Assembly: GCF_044197065.1 (NCBI RefSeq)
Contig: NZ_JBIQOI010000002.1
Coordinates: forward strand, 310,001 to 374,000
DNA from: Kluyvera ascorbata_C
Lineage (GTDB): Bacteria > Pseudomonadota > Gammaproteobacteria > Enterobacterales > Enterobacteriaceae
Direction: 5' to 3'
Length of the DNA: 64,000 nucleotides
Shown here: positions 7,270 through 15,580 of the stretch, piece by piece
Layout of the letters: each line of letters begins with the position of its first letter
Numbering within the stretch: the first letter of the stretch is position 1
Position numbers and translations under genes: made by a program
Notes under the pieces: model-generated
What the model saw: only the letters and a program-made list of their open reading frames with translations
Databases searched by the model: none
Told to the model about the DNA's origin: nothing

Positions 7270-8744
7270 GATTTCACCTCGTGGTGAAAATCGAGCCCAG
7301 GGTTGAGTGCCGTTGGCAGGGTCAGCGTCGCTGACTCAAGGCTTGCCATCGGCCAGGCGCAATAATCTGCGGCATACCACGCGCCGGGGCGATGGTTACC
7401 GGAAGCACCGGTGCCGCCAAACGGCGCAGTACTCGCTGCACCAGTTAACGGTTTATTCCAGTTGACTATCCCAGCGCGCGCCTCCAACAGAAGACGTTCA
7501 AATTTCTCGCGGTCTGGCGAGACCAAACCGCAGGAAAGGCCATAACGGGTAGCGTTGGCAAGGGCAATCGCCTCGTCAAAATCATCATAGCGCCATACGC
7601 CCAGCAGCGGCCCAAACACCTCTTCATCGGCAATATCACGCGCTGCGCTCAGTTCAATAATCCCTGGCGTCAGCAGTGAGGTACCCGGTTGGATTAAGCG
7701 GGGCGCCAGCAGCGTTTTTCCGCCTTTTTCCACCTGTATCTGCCAGGCCTGATAAACACGCTCGGCGGCCAAAGGCGAAATGAGCCCGCCAATAAACGGC
7801 TGTGGTTCTGCATTCCATGCCCCCGGTACGATACGTCCAGCCACATCGACTAAACGTTGCAGGAAGGCATCCCCCGTAGCACCGCGTTTCACCAGCAGTC
7901 GACGGGCGCAGGTGCAGCGCTGCCCGGCGGTAACAAACGCCGACTGAATGGTGAGGTGCACCGCCGCATCGATATCATCAATATCGTCAACAATCAGCGG
8001 GTTGTTACCGCCCATCTCCAGCGCGAGCATTTTTTGCGGTTGCCCGGCAAGCTGGCGGTGCAGGTGGAAACCGGTCGCTGAACTGCCGGTAAAAAGCACG
8101 CCGTCCAGGCCTGATTGCCCGCTCAGCGCTTCGCCGGTTTCTCGCCCGCCCTGGATAAGGTTCAGCACGCCCGCAGGCAGCCCGGCTTGCTCCCACAGTT
8201 TCACCACCGCCTCGCCGCATTCTGGCGTCAGTTCGCTGGGCTTAAAGACCAGCGTGTTGCCCGCCAGCAGCGCCGGAACGATATGACCGTTCGGCAGATG
8301 CCCGGGAAAGTTGTAAGGGCCGAAAACCGCCAGCACCCCGTGCGGACGGTGACGCAACGACGCCGCGCCATCCGCCATTTCGGTGTGGCTCTCTCCGGTA
8401 CGGTTATGATAAGACTTGATGGAGATGGCGATTTTATTGATCATCGCCGTCACTTCCGTTGCCGCTTCCCAGCGCGGCTTGCCGGTTTCACGGGCAATCG
8501 TTTCTGCGAGCAACGTTTTATTCACCTCCAGCAGCCCGGCAAACGCTTCGACTATCCTCTGGCGTTCACCTAACGGCAGACGAGCCCACGCGGGAAAGGC
8601 CGAGCGTGCCGCCGCGACCGACTGTTCCACCTGGGCGGGGTCCGCGTCGTTGCCTCGCCACACCGCCTCCGCGGTGACCGGGTTTACGCTCTGACGCACC
8701 GCGCCATGGCCTTTCAACCACTGTCCATTAATCCATAGGCTCAT
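7266..8744 (-). CDS. astD: Succinylglutamic semialdehyde dehydrogenase
   Basis: Fourth step of the AST pathway: NAD-dependent oxidation of N-succinylglutamate semialdehyde to N-succinylglutamate. The protein is 492 aa in the aldehyde dehydrogenase superfamily. The catalytic cysteine is in TAGQRCTCARRL, the general-base glutamate in LALEMGGNNP, and a nucleotide-site loop reads FTGSSATG. It overlaps astB by 4 bp and meets the astA stop in TAATG-like fashion (1 bp). Confidence 0.96.
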   Translation of the reverse strand: MSLWINGQWLKGHGAVRQSVNPVTAEAVWRGNDADPAQVEQSVAAARSAFPAWARLPLGERQRIVEAFAGLLEVNKTLLAETIARETGKPRWEAATEVTAMINKIAISIKSYHNRTGESHTEMADGAASLRHRPHGVLAVFGPYNFPGHLPNGHIVPALLAGNTLVFKPSELTPECGEAVVKLWEQAGLPAGVLNLIQGGRETGEALSGQSGLDGVLFTGSSATGFHLHRQLAGQPQKMLALEMGGNNPLIVDDIDDIDAAVHLTIQSAFVTAGQRCTCARRLLVKRGATGDAFLQRLVDVAGRIVPGAWNAEPQPFIGGLISPLAAERVYQAWQIQVEKGGKTLLAPRLIQPGTSLLTPGIIELSAARDIADEEVFGPLLGVWRYDDFDEAIALANATRYGLSCGLVSPDREKFERLLLEARAGIVNWNKPLTGAASTAPFGGTGASGNHRPGAWYAADYCAWPMASLESATLTLPTALNPGLDFHHEVKS

Positions 8745-9775
8745 TATTTTTTCTCCTCAGGGCACAGGCGCACCAGGCGAACGGCGTCGCCAGGGTGGCA
8801 GTTCAGGGCATCGGACTGCTCAGCGTTTAATGTCAGGACATCCGCCTGCGGGTCAGCGTGCACCAGCATGGCGCGATAGTGCTGATACTGTTCGTTTGCC
8901 ACCACGCAGAGCGGCAGTTCCGCTCCTGCCGGTTCACCCGCAACCACCGTGACCAGGCGGCTTTTGCGCACCGCACGCACGCGGTCAATATCACACTCCA
9001 GCGTCGGGCCTCCGTCGAAAATATCGACATAATCACGATAGCGGAAGCCCTCTTTTTCCAGTACCGCACGTGCCGGCGCGGTTTGCGGATGCACTTGACC
9101 AATCACCGCCCGCGCCTCTTCGCTGAGAAAGTCGGTGTAGATCGGGTGTTTCGGCATCAGTTCGGCAATAAAGGCTTTCTGTCCGGTGCCGCAGAGGTAA
9201 TCCGCGCGGGCAAACTCCATCGAGAAAAAGCGCTTACCGAGGCTTTCCCAGAACGGCGAATAGCCGTGGTCGTCAATGACGCCGCGCATCTCCGCCACCA
9301 CCTTATGGTTAAAGCGGTCGCGAAAAGCGGCCATAAACAGAAAGCGTGAGGACGACAGCAGGTGCCCGTTGCTCTCTTTGCGCCATTCCGGGTCGAGAAA
9401 CAGTGAGCACAGCTCGCTGCTGCCGGTGTGGTCGTTAGTCAGAAACAACGTCGGCAGCGCGTTATAGACGTTCAGCTCTTTTGACGCATGCACCAACGTT
9501 CCTACCCGGTAGTTATACCAGGGGTCGTTAATGCCGACGGCCACCTCAATGGCGCATACCCCCACCACATCACCGCTGCGGGTATCTTCCAGCACAAACA
9601 CATAGCCCTGGTCGCCGCGCGGCAGCGTACCCTGCCAGGTGTCCTGCGAGCGGGCAATGCGTGCCCCTAGTGTGGTTTCATCCTGCGGTAGCGAGGTCAG
9701 TCCGCCGCCCGTTTTTCCGGCGAGTTTTAGCAGACCAGGCAGATCGCCGCTGCCGATAGGGCGGATTACCATCAT
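8744..9775 (-). CDS. astA: Arginine N-succinyltransferase
   Basis: First and committed step of the AST pathway: succinyl-CoA plus arginine gives N2-succinylarginine. The 343-aa protein opens MMVIRPIGSGDLPGLLKLA and keeps the conserved segments GYVFVLEDT, NDPWYNYRVGTLVHASKEL and HPQTAPARAVLEKEGF. The fold is GNAT-like. It overlaps the astC stop by 4 bp. AST degradation lets enterics use arginine as nitrogen source without releasing urea. Confidence 0.96.
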   Translation of the reverse strand: MMVIRPIGSGDLPGLLKLAGKTGGGLTSLPQDETTLGARIARSQDTWQGTLPRGDQGYVFVLEDTRSGDVVGVCAIEVAVGINDPWYNYRVGTLVHASKELNVYNALPTLFLTNDHTGSSELCSLFLDPEWRKESNGHLLSSSRFLFMAAFRDRFNHKVVAEMRGVIDDHGYSPFWESLGKRFFSMEFARADYLCGTGQKAFIAELMPKHPIYTDFLSEEARAVIGQVHPQTAPARAVLEKEGFRYRDYVDIFDGGPTLECDIDRVRAVRKSRLVTVVAGEPAGAELPLCVVANEQYQHYRAMLVHADPQADVLTLNAEQSDALNCHPGDAVRLVRLCPEEKK

Positions 9776-10992
9776 GATGATTCTCCCGTGACAAAACGTT
9801 CACAGGCCGCGGCGAAACGGTTCAGACCGAGCGTCACGTCCTCTTCATGGACGATAAGCGCTGGGGCAAAACGCACCACGCTGGCGCCAGCAATCAGCAC
9901 CATCAGCCCCTCTTCGGCAGCCAGCAGGCTAATCTGCTTGGCTTTTCCGGCGTATTCGTCACGCAATGCGCAGCCAATAAGCAGACCGATGCCGCGGATC
10001 TCTTTGAACAATCCATACTGGGCATTAATGGCCTGTAAGCGCTCTTTAAACCACTGTTCACGCTGTTTGACGCCGCCCAGCACCGCAGGCGTATTGATAA
10101 TAGAAAGCACCTCACCCGCTACCGCGCAGGCCAGCGGGTTGCCGCCGTAGGTAGTGCCGTGGGTGCCGACGGTCATAACGCTCGCCACCTCTTCACGCGC
10201 CAGCAGCGCGCCAATCGGGAAGCCACCGCCCAGCGCTTTCGCGGTGGTGAGCAGATCCGGCGTGATGCCATAGTGCATGTAGGCGTATAGCTCGCCGGTA
10301 CGGCCAACGCCGGTTTGCACTTCATCAAAAATCAGCACCGCATGGTGACGGTCGCACAGCTCGCGCAGCTCGCGTAAAAATTCGAGGGTCGCCGGGAGCA
10401 CCCCGCCTTCACCCTGGATAGGCTCTACAATCACCGCGCAGGTGCTGTCATCAATCAGCATGCGCGCGGATTCCAGGTCGTTATATACCCCGTGGCGCAC
10501 GTCCGGCGGCAGCGGCGCGAAGTCCTGCGAATAAGCGGGCTGGCCGCCAGCGGTAACGGTAAACAACGTGCGGCCATGAAACGCATTTTTGAACGCCACA
10601 ATGCCGCTTTTATGCGCGCCGAAGCGGTCGTGGGCAAATTTACGCGCCGTTTTCAGCGCCGCTTCGTTGGCCTCAGCCCCAGAGTTACAGAAGAAAATGC
10701 GGTCGGCAAAGGTGGCATCAATCAACTGCTTCGCCAGTTTTAACGCCGGTTCATTGGTATAGCCGTTGCCGGTATGCCAGAATTTCGTCGCCTGCTCGGT
10801 CAGTGCGCGGACCATCGCCGGATGCGCGTGCCCAAGGGCATTTACGGCAATCCCCCCCGCAAAATCGATATACCCTTTCCCCTCTTGATCCCACAGCCAG
10901 GCCCCCTCACCGCGAACAGGAATAAACGGTGCCGGTGCGTAGACCTGCATCATCCACTGATCAAAATTCTGACGGCTGATTGACTGAGACAT
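9772..10992 (-). CDS. astC: Succinylornithine transaminase
   Basis: Third step of the AST pathway: PLP-dependent transfer of the amino group of N-succinylornithine to 2-oxoglutarate. The 406-aa protein is a class-III aminotransferase; the PLP lysine is in TTAKALGGGFPIGALL, with NSGAEANEAALK and IFDEVQTGVGRTG as further family motifs. ArgD/AstC paralogs are close, but the position as first gene of astCADBE settles the name. A sigma-54 type promoter lies about 75 bp upstream, consistent with the nitrogen-limitation control known in E. coli. Confidence 0.96.
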   Translation of the reverse strand: MSQSISRQNFDQWMMQVYAPAPFIPVRGEGAWLWDQEGKGYIDFAGGIAVNALGHAHPAMVRALTEQATKFWHTGNGYTNEPALKLAKQLIDATFADRIFFCNSGAEANEAALKTARKFAHDRFGAHKSGIVAFKNAFHGRTLFTVTAGGQPAYSQDFAPLPPDVRHGVYNDLESARMLIDDSTCAVIVEPIQGEGGVLPATLEFLRELRELCDRHHAVLIFDEVQTGVGRTGELYAYMHYGITPDLLTTAKALGGGFPIGALLAREEVASVMTVGTHGTTYGGNPLACAVAGEVLSIINTPAVLGGVKQREQWFKERLQAINAQYGLFKEIRGIGLLIGCALRDEYAGKAKQISLLAAEEGLMVLIAGASVVRFAPALIVHEEDVTLGLNRFAAACERFVTGESS

Positions 10993-11064
10993 AGCGACCT
11001 CGATAAGTAAATAAATGGTTTATTTTATGTTAATTAATTGAGTGCGTTTCACCTTAAATGTAGA

Positions 11065-11082
11065 TTGCACGGTTCGTGCCAG
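11065..11082 (-). promoter_or_regulatory. Sigma-54 promoter of the ast operon
   Basis: Read on the minus strand this is CTGGCACGAACCGTGCAA. It matches the sigma-54 consensus TGGCAC-N5-TTGCA with the -24 GG and -12 GC exactly spaced, and stands about 75 bp before the astC start. E. coli astC is transcribed from a NtrC-activated sigma-54 promoter, so function is well supported by family knowledge. Confidence 0.8.
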
Positions 11083-11294
11083 CGAGAGATAAAAATGCAT
11101 AAACGAGATTCAGCAACGAAATATCAATAAGTTACGGAAGCCACCTATTCATGCAAAGTGAATAAAAAGTGAATATTAGTGACGACGAGCGATGATTGCA
11201 GGGCGAAATTAAGAAATATTATGCATCAGCAAAATATCATTCTGGATTTGTGATCAACTGCGAAATTTATCGTAGATTTACGCCTTATTGCGGC

Positions 11295-11317
11295 GCAGAT
11301 TGCCTCAATCTGGTGCA
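11295..11317. promoter_or_regulatory. NtrC-like upstream site for astC
   Basis: TGCCTC-AATCT-GGTGCA (11301-11317) resembles the NtrC consensus TGCACC-N5-GGTGCA: the right half is perfect and four of six bases match in the left. An overlapping inverted repeat CAGATTG-CCT-CAATCTG sharpens the dyad. It lies about 230 bp upstream of the sigma-54 promoter, within looping range for an enhancer-like site. The remaining 10993-11442 spacer between astC and xthA holds AT-rich sequence with TGAAT-type half-sites near 11150-11175, possibly ArgR boxes, and no convincing gene. Confidence 0.4.
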
Positions 11318-11442
11318 TTTTTTGCTCTGTAACATGGCAGCAACGATAAAAGAAATTGGTGATACCACCGGCCGGAAGCAGCGAGTCACGTTAAATTCTG
11401 CTACTATCCCGTCACAATTCACCAGGTAAAGTGACTCCGACT

Positions 11443-12246
11443 ATGAAATTTGTCTCTTTTAATATCAACGGCCTGCGCGCCCGCCCTCATCAACTGCAAG
11501 CCATCGTTGAAAAGCATCAACCTGATGTGATTGGCCTGCAGGAGACAAAAGTTCACGACGACATGTTTCCGCTGGAAGACGTGGCTAAACTCGGTTACCA
11601 CGTCTTCTACCATGGACAAAAAGGCCACTACGGTGTGGCGCTGCTGACCAAAGCCGAGCCGATTGCGGTACACCGAGGTTTCCCGACCGACGATCCCGAA
11701 GCGCAGCGTCGTCTGATCATCGCTGAAGTCCCATCGCCGTTTGGTAACGTGACGGTGATGAACGGCTATTTCCCACAGGGGGAAAGCCGTGATCATGAAA
11801 CCAAATTCCCGGCGAAAACTAAGTTTTATCAGGATTTGCAGGACTATCTGGAAACCCGACTGAGCAAAGAGAACCCGGTGCTGATTATGGGTGATATGAA
11901 CATCAGCCCGACCGATCTCGATATCGGGATTGGCGAAGACAGCCGCAAACGCTGGCTGCGCACCGGCAAGTGTTCGTTCCTGCCGGAAGAGCGTGAGTGG
12001 ATGCAGCGTCTGCTGGGTTGGGGTCTGGTGGATACATTCCGTAATGCGAATCCGGAGACTAACGATCGTTTCTCGTGGTTTGACTACCGCTCTAAGGGGT
12101 TTGACGATAACCGTGGGCTGCGTATCGATTTGCTGTTGGCGAGCCAACCGTTGGCGGCGCGCTGCGTGGAGACGGGGATTGATTATGAGATCCGTGGGAT
12201 GGAGAAGCCTTCGGATCATGCGCCAGTGTGGGCGACGTTTAAGTAG
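11443..12246 (+). CDS. xthA: Exonuclease III
   Basis: DNA-repair enzyme with AP endonuclease, 3'-phosphatase and 3'-5' exonuclease activity on duplex DNA. The 267-aa protein has the EEP-fold motifs: the metal-binding glutamate in GLQETK, GDMNISPTDLDIG, and the catalytic histidine in PSDHAPVW near the C-terminus. The ATG at 11443 is chosen over a GTG 12 bp upstream because it aligns with E. coli MKFVSFNINGLRARPHQL. The gene stands alone and is followed by the structured repeat at 12286-12850. Confidence 0.96.
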   Translation: MKFVSFNINGLRARPHQLQAIVEKHQPDVIGLQETKVHDDMFPLEDVAKLGYHVFYHGQKGHYGVALLTKAEPIAVHRGFPTDDPEAQRRLIIAEVPSPFGNVTVMNGYFPQGESRDHETKFPAKTKFYQDLQDYLETRLSKENPVLIMGDMNISPTDLDIGIGEDSRKRWLRTGKCSFLPEEREWMQRLLGWGLVDTFRNANPETNDRFSWFDYRSKGFDDNRGLRIDLLLASQPLAARCVETGIDYEIRGMEKPSDHAPVWATFK

Positions 12247-12285
12247 GCTCATTACGTTTCGTTGGATTTCGTTAGGTTCAGTGCC

Positions 12286-12850
12286 CTGTTGCGCTCCCTT
12301 CCAATGTTAGCCATATAAATTGTGCGGGCGCAGGGAGCGCGCAAGGGGCGGCCAATCGCCGCCGCCCCCTGCACCCCCGGGCTCTGGCGGCAAAATCGCC
12401 GCTGCGCGGTTCCCTCAGCTTATTCCCTCCGGCTTCGGGTCGGGCGTGAGTTCACATCCCTGTGAACCACGCCCTCAGCCCACATCCCTGTGGGCTGACC
12501 CGGCCTACGGGAAACGCTTCGGCGATTTAGACGCCACCAAAAACCGTGCGGTCTTTAAGTTAACGACAAAAAAAACACACGAATGTCACTGAAACCGATG
12601 AGTCCCCGCTGGAAATCGGCGAGCCGTAGCACGGAAGACAAGGTCAGGACGCCAGGGATGGCGGACTGAGGCGAACCGAGACAGGATGTCGAGTTTCGCC
12701 GTGCCGCAGGCTGGAGTCGTAGGCGAGCGTAGTGCGAAGCACCGATTTCCCTGCGGGGCCGCGGGGATTGTTAAGGGGAGCGCGGCAAGCTCCCCTTAAC
12801 CCGTTCACAGATGAAGAAGCGCCATATTCTACAAAACGCAACGTGAACGG
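12286..12850 (+). repeat. Structured dispersed repeat, copy A
   Basis: About 565 bp of GC-rich sequence that recurs in inverted orientation at 38824-39460, near-identical over most of its length. It is full of hairpins: GCGCTCCCT pairing with AGGGAGCGC at the left, GTTCACA/TGTGAAC, AGCCCACA/TGTGGGCT, TTAAGGGGAG/CTCCCCTTAA near 12770-12800, and CCGTTCAC/GTGAACGG at the right end. An open frame at 12320-12592 is shared in part by copy B but shifts out of frame near codon 83 and has no ribosome site, so I do not call it a gene. No transposase or flanking target duplication is visible. Confidence 0.8.
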
Positions 12851-12989
12851 AATCCCGCACCCAACCGGAAAACCACTTTTCCGACCAAAAAATTCTGAGC
12901 AAAATCAATAAACCAACGCTAAAATCTTGCAGTGACCACTAATCTATAATACCGTCGCGCGCACTTTTTCTTCCCGCCAGGAGGACCTC

Positions 12990-13686
12990 ATGCAAAAGAA
13001 GTCACTACCCCACAGCCGCTAAGCTCCTGCTCATCGTCGCTGTCATCAGCCTCCTGGTTATCCTGACCCACACTTTCGGCCTGACTGAACTGGTCACCAA
13101 CATCCGTCACCTGCAAACGCTCGTACACCAAAGCGGCACGCTCGGCTACGCCATCTACATCGCCCTGTTCATTCTCGCCACGGTCTGCCTGCTGCCCGGC
13201 AGCGTACTCGTGCTCGTCGGCGGTATAGCCTTCGGCCCGTGGCTCGGCACACTGCTTTCGCTCATTGCCGCCACCATCGCCTCCGCGCTCTCCTTCCTGC
13301 TCGCCCGCTGGCTCGGACGCGCGCTGCTGGTAAAATACGTCGGGCATACGTCCACCTTTCAGGCCATAGAACGCGGCATCGCCCGCAGCGGCATCGACTT
13401 TTTAATTCTGACCCGGCTAATCCCACTCTTTCCGTACAACATTCAAAACTACGCCTACGGTCTGACCGCTATCCCGTTCTGGCCCTACACCCTGATTTCC
13501 GCGCTCACCACACTACCGGGCATTTTTATTTATACGCTGATGGCAAGCGAACTGTCGACACACGGCCTGACGCCGACGTTTATCCTCAAACTGAGCCTCG
13601 CCGGACTCACGCTATTTGCGCTGGTACAGGCCGCCAGACGCTATGCCCGGCATAAGCGCGTGGACCTCTCCGGAGAGCAGCGCTGA
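12990..13686 (+). pseudogene. ydjX: YdjX, TVP38/TMEM64-family membrane protein, frameshifted near codon 7
   Basis: DedA/SNARE-associated (TVP38/TMEM64) inner-membrane protein of unknown physiological role. From 13012 to 13686 the frame is open and matches YdjX (LLPGSVLVLVGGIAFGPWLG, ARSGIDFLILTRLIPLFPYN). The natural start is the ATG at 12990, which has a near-perfect AGGAGG site, but in that frame a TAA follows after ten codons. Removing one C from the CCCC run at 13008-13011 restores a 231-aa protein, close to E. coli's 236. The only in-frame start further down is a GTG at 13210, which would delete the first membrane segments. Either a real +1 frameshift or a sequencing error. It overlaps ydjZ. 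Confidence 0.72.
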
Positions 13687-14387
13687 TGCCGCCGCGCCGC
13701 ACCACGCTGCTTTTCCGTCTACTGCTTATCGTTGCAGGTATCACGCTGCTGCTCGCCTGGTGGTGTATTCCAGGCGTGAAGGATTTTGTCGACCAGAGCC
13801 TGGCCGCGTTTCTCAGCGTCGACCAACAGGGCATTGAACGGTTCATTCACTCCTACGGCTCACAGGCCGCCGCCGTCTCATTTGTGCTAATGATTTTTCA
13901 GGCCGTCGCCGCCCCGCTGCCCGCTTTTCTTATCACCTTCGCTAACGCGTCGCTGTTCGGCGCGTTCTGGGGCGCGGTGCTCTCGTGGACCAGTTCGATG
14001 GCCGGTGCTGCACTGTGCTTCTACATCGCGCGGCTGATGGGGCGCGGCGCGGTCGAGAAGCTGACGGGGAAAACGGTGCTTAAGAGTATCGACGGCTTTT
14101 TTGAGCGCTATGGCAAGCACACCATTTTGATCTGTCGCCTGCTGCCCTTCGTCCCGTTCGACCCGGTGAGCTACGCCGCCGGGCTGACGTCACTGCGCTT
14201 TCGCCACTTTTTTATCGCCACCGGCATCGGCCAGCTTCCCGCCACCCTCGTCTATTCATGGGTGGGCAGCCTGCTGACCGGAGGCACCTACTGGTTTATC
14301 ACCGGGCTATTTATTTTATTTGCACTGACTATCGTTATCGTTGTCGCTAAGACGGTCTACCACGAACGACAAAAGAGGAATTCATGA
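13686..14387 (+). CDS. ydjZ: YdjZ, TVP38/TMEM64-family inner membrane protein
   Basis: A 233-aa protein with an N-terminal membrane anchor and the family core FQAVAAPLPAFLITFANASL, ALCFYIARLMGRGAVEKLTG and CRLLPFVPFDPVSYAAGLTS. It is a paralog of ydjX directly upstream; the ATG sits in the ydjX stop. The relatives are DedA-type half-transporters linked to lipid scrambling or proton-driven transport; the substrate here is unknown. In E. coli ydjY, a ferredoxin-like gene, stands between ydjX and ydjZ; it is absent here. The stop overlaps the ynjB start (ATGA). Confidence 0.88.
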   Translation: MPPRRTTLLFRLLLIVAGITLLLAWWCIPGVKDFVDQSLAAFLSVDQQGIERFIHSYGSQAAAVSFVLMIFQAVAAPLPAFLITFANASLFGAFWGAVLSWTSSMAGAALCFYIARLMGRGAVEKLTGKTVLKSIDGFFERYGKHTILICRLLPFVPFDPVSYAAGLTSLRFRHFFIATGIGQLPATLVYSWVGSLLTGGTYWFITGLFILFALTIVIVVAKTVYHERQKRNS

Positions 14388-15580
14388 TGCGTGACTACGG
14401 AGAAACACATCGCCTGCGCAATAGCCTGCTCGGTCTTAGTATGCTGGCGCTGAGCCCCTTCATGGCCCACGCGCAAAGCTGGCAACAGGTTGAGAGCGAA
14501 GCCAAAGGCCAGACCGTCTGGTTTAACGCCTGGGGCGGCGATGAAGCGGTGAACCACTACCTTGATTGGGTCAGCGCGGAGGTAAAACGCGATTACGCCA
14601 TTAACCTGCGTATCGTCCATATTGCCGATGCCGCAGACACCGTGAAGCGTATTCAAACTGAGGCGCAGGCCGGGCGTAAAACCAACGGCTCGGTCGACTT
14701 GCTGTGGGTCAACGGCGAAAACTTCCGCGCGCTGAAAGAGGCCAACCTGCTGCGCACCGGCTGGGCGGAGCAGTTGCCGAACTGGCGCTATGTGGATGTC
14801 AGCAAACCCGTTTTGGAAGATTTTTCCGTGCCCGTGGAAGGCGCGGAGTCACCGTGGGGCAGCGCGCAGCTGACCTTTATCGCCCGCCAGCAGCAAACGC
14901 CGCAGCCGCCAGACTCGGCGCAGGCGCTGCTCGAATTTGCCAAAGCCCATCCTGGCACGGTGACCTATCCGCGCCCGCCGGACTTCACCGGTACCGCGCT
15001 CCTGGAACAGCTGTTGATTAACCTCACCGCTCAGCCCGAAGCACTAAAACAGCCGCCTGAGGCGAAAACGTTCGCGACCGTTACCGCGCCGCTGTGGGCC
15101 TACCTTGATAAACTGCACCCCTTCCTGTGGCGTAACGGCAAAGATTTCCCGCCATCGCCAGCGCGAATGGACACCATGCTGAGCAACGGCACGCTACGCC
15201 TTTCGCTGACGTTTAACCCGATGCACGCCAAACAGAAGGTGGCAAAAGGTGAACTGCCGAAGGACAGCTACAGCTTTGGCTTCCCAAACGGTATGCTCGG
15301 CAACGTTCACTTTGTGACTATCCCGGCGAATGCGTCCGCGAGCGCGGGAGCGCAGGTGGTAGCGAATTTCCTGCTGTCGCCTGAAGCCCAGCTTCGTAAA
15401 GCGGACCCGGCAATATGGGGCGACCCAAGCGTACTTGCTCCGCAAAAACTGAGTGAAGCACAGCAAAAAACGCTGCAATCGCTCATCCCGGAACATACAC
15501 CGCAGGTGCTGGCTGAGCCGCACGCGGCCTGGGTCAATGCGCTGGAGCAGGAATGGCTGCGCCGCTACGGTACGCACTAA
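14384..15580 (+). CDS. ynjB: YnjB, ABC transporter substrate-binding protein
   Basis: Periplasmic solute-binding protein of the ynjBCD ABC importer, 398 aa. It has a signal peptide (NSLLGLSMLALSPFMAHAQ) and an extracellular binding-protein fold with the start VWFNAWGGDEAVNHYLDW. The first of two adjacent ATGs is chosen for its spacing from GAGGAA. The substrate is not established; the two-domain permease partner resembles thiamine and iron transporters. It overlaps ydjZ by 4 bp and ynjC by 28 bp, so the genes are co-transcribed. Confidence 0.92.
   Translation: MMRDYGETHRLRNSLLGLSMLALSPFMAHAQSWQQVESEAKGQTVWFNAWGGDEAVNHYLDWVSAEVKRDYAINLRIVHIADAADTVKRIQTEAQAGRKTNGSVDLLWVNGENFRALKEANLLRTGWAEQLPNWRYVDVSKPVLEDFSVPVEGAESPWGSAQLTFIARQQQTPQPPDSAQALLEFAKAHPGTVTYPRPPDFTGTALLEQLLINLTAQPEALKQPPEAKTFATVTAPLWAYLDKLHPFLWRNGKDFPPSPARMDTMLSNGTLRLSLTFNPMHAKQKVAKGELPKDSYSFGFPNGMLGNVHFVTIPANASASAGAQVVANFLLSPEAQLRKADPAIWGDPSVLAPQKLSEAQQKTLQSLIPEHTPQVLAEPHAAWVNALEQEWLRRYGTH

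Noticed and set aside
11196..11429. 77-codon plus-strand frame between astC and xthA
   Set aside because: No ribosome site, no recognisable protein, and it covers the ast regulatory region.
12320..12592. Open frame of 90 codons inside repeat copy A, with similar frame in copy B (39122-39424)
   Set aside because: The shared protein is Pro/Gly/Arg-rich like translated hairpin DNA, copy A shifts out of frame near the end, and neither has a ribosome site. It is better explained as structured repeat DNA, though conservation of the first 80 codons deserves a check.
13210..13686. ydjX as an intact short gene starting at GTG 13210
   Set aside because: The homologous frame continues upstream to 13012 and the proper ribosome site stands before ATG 12990, so a short gene would delete conserved membrane segments.
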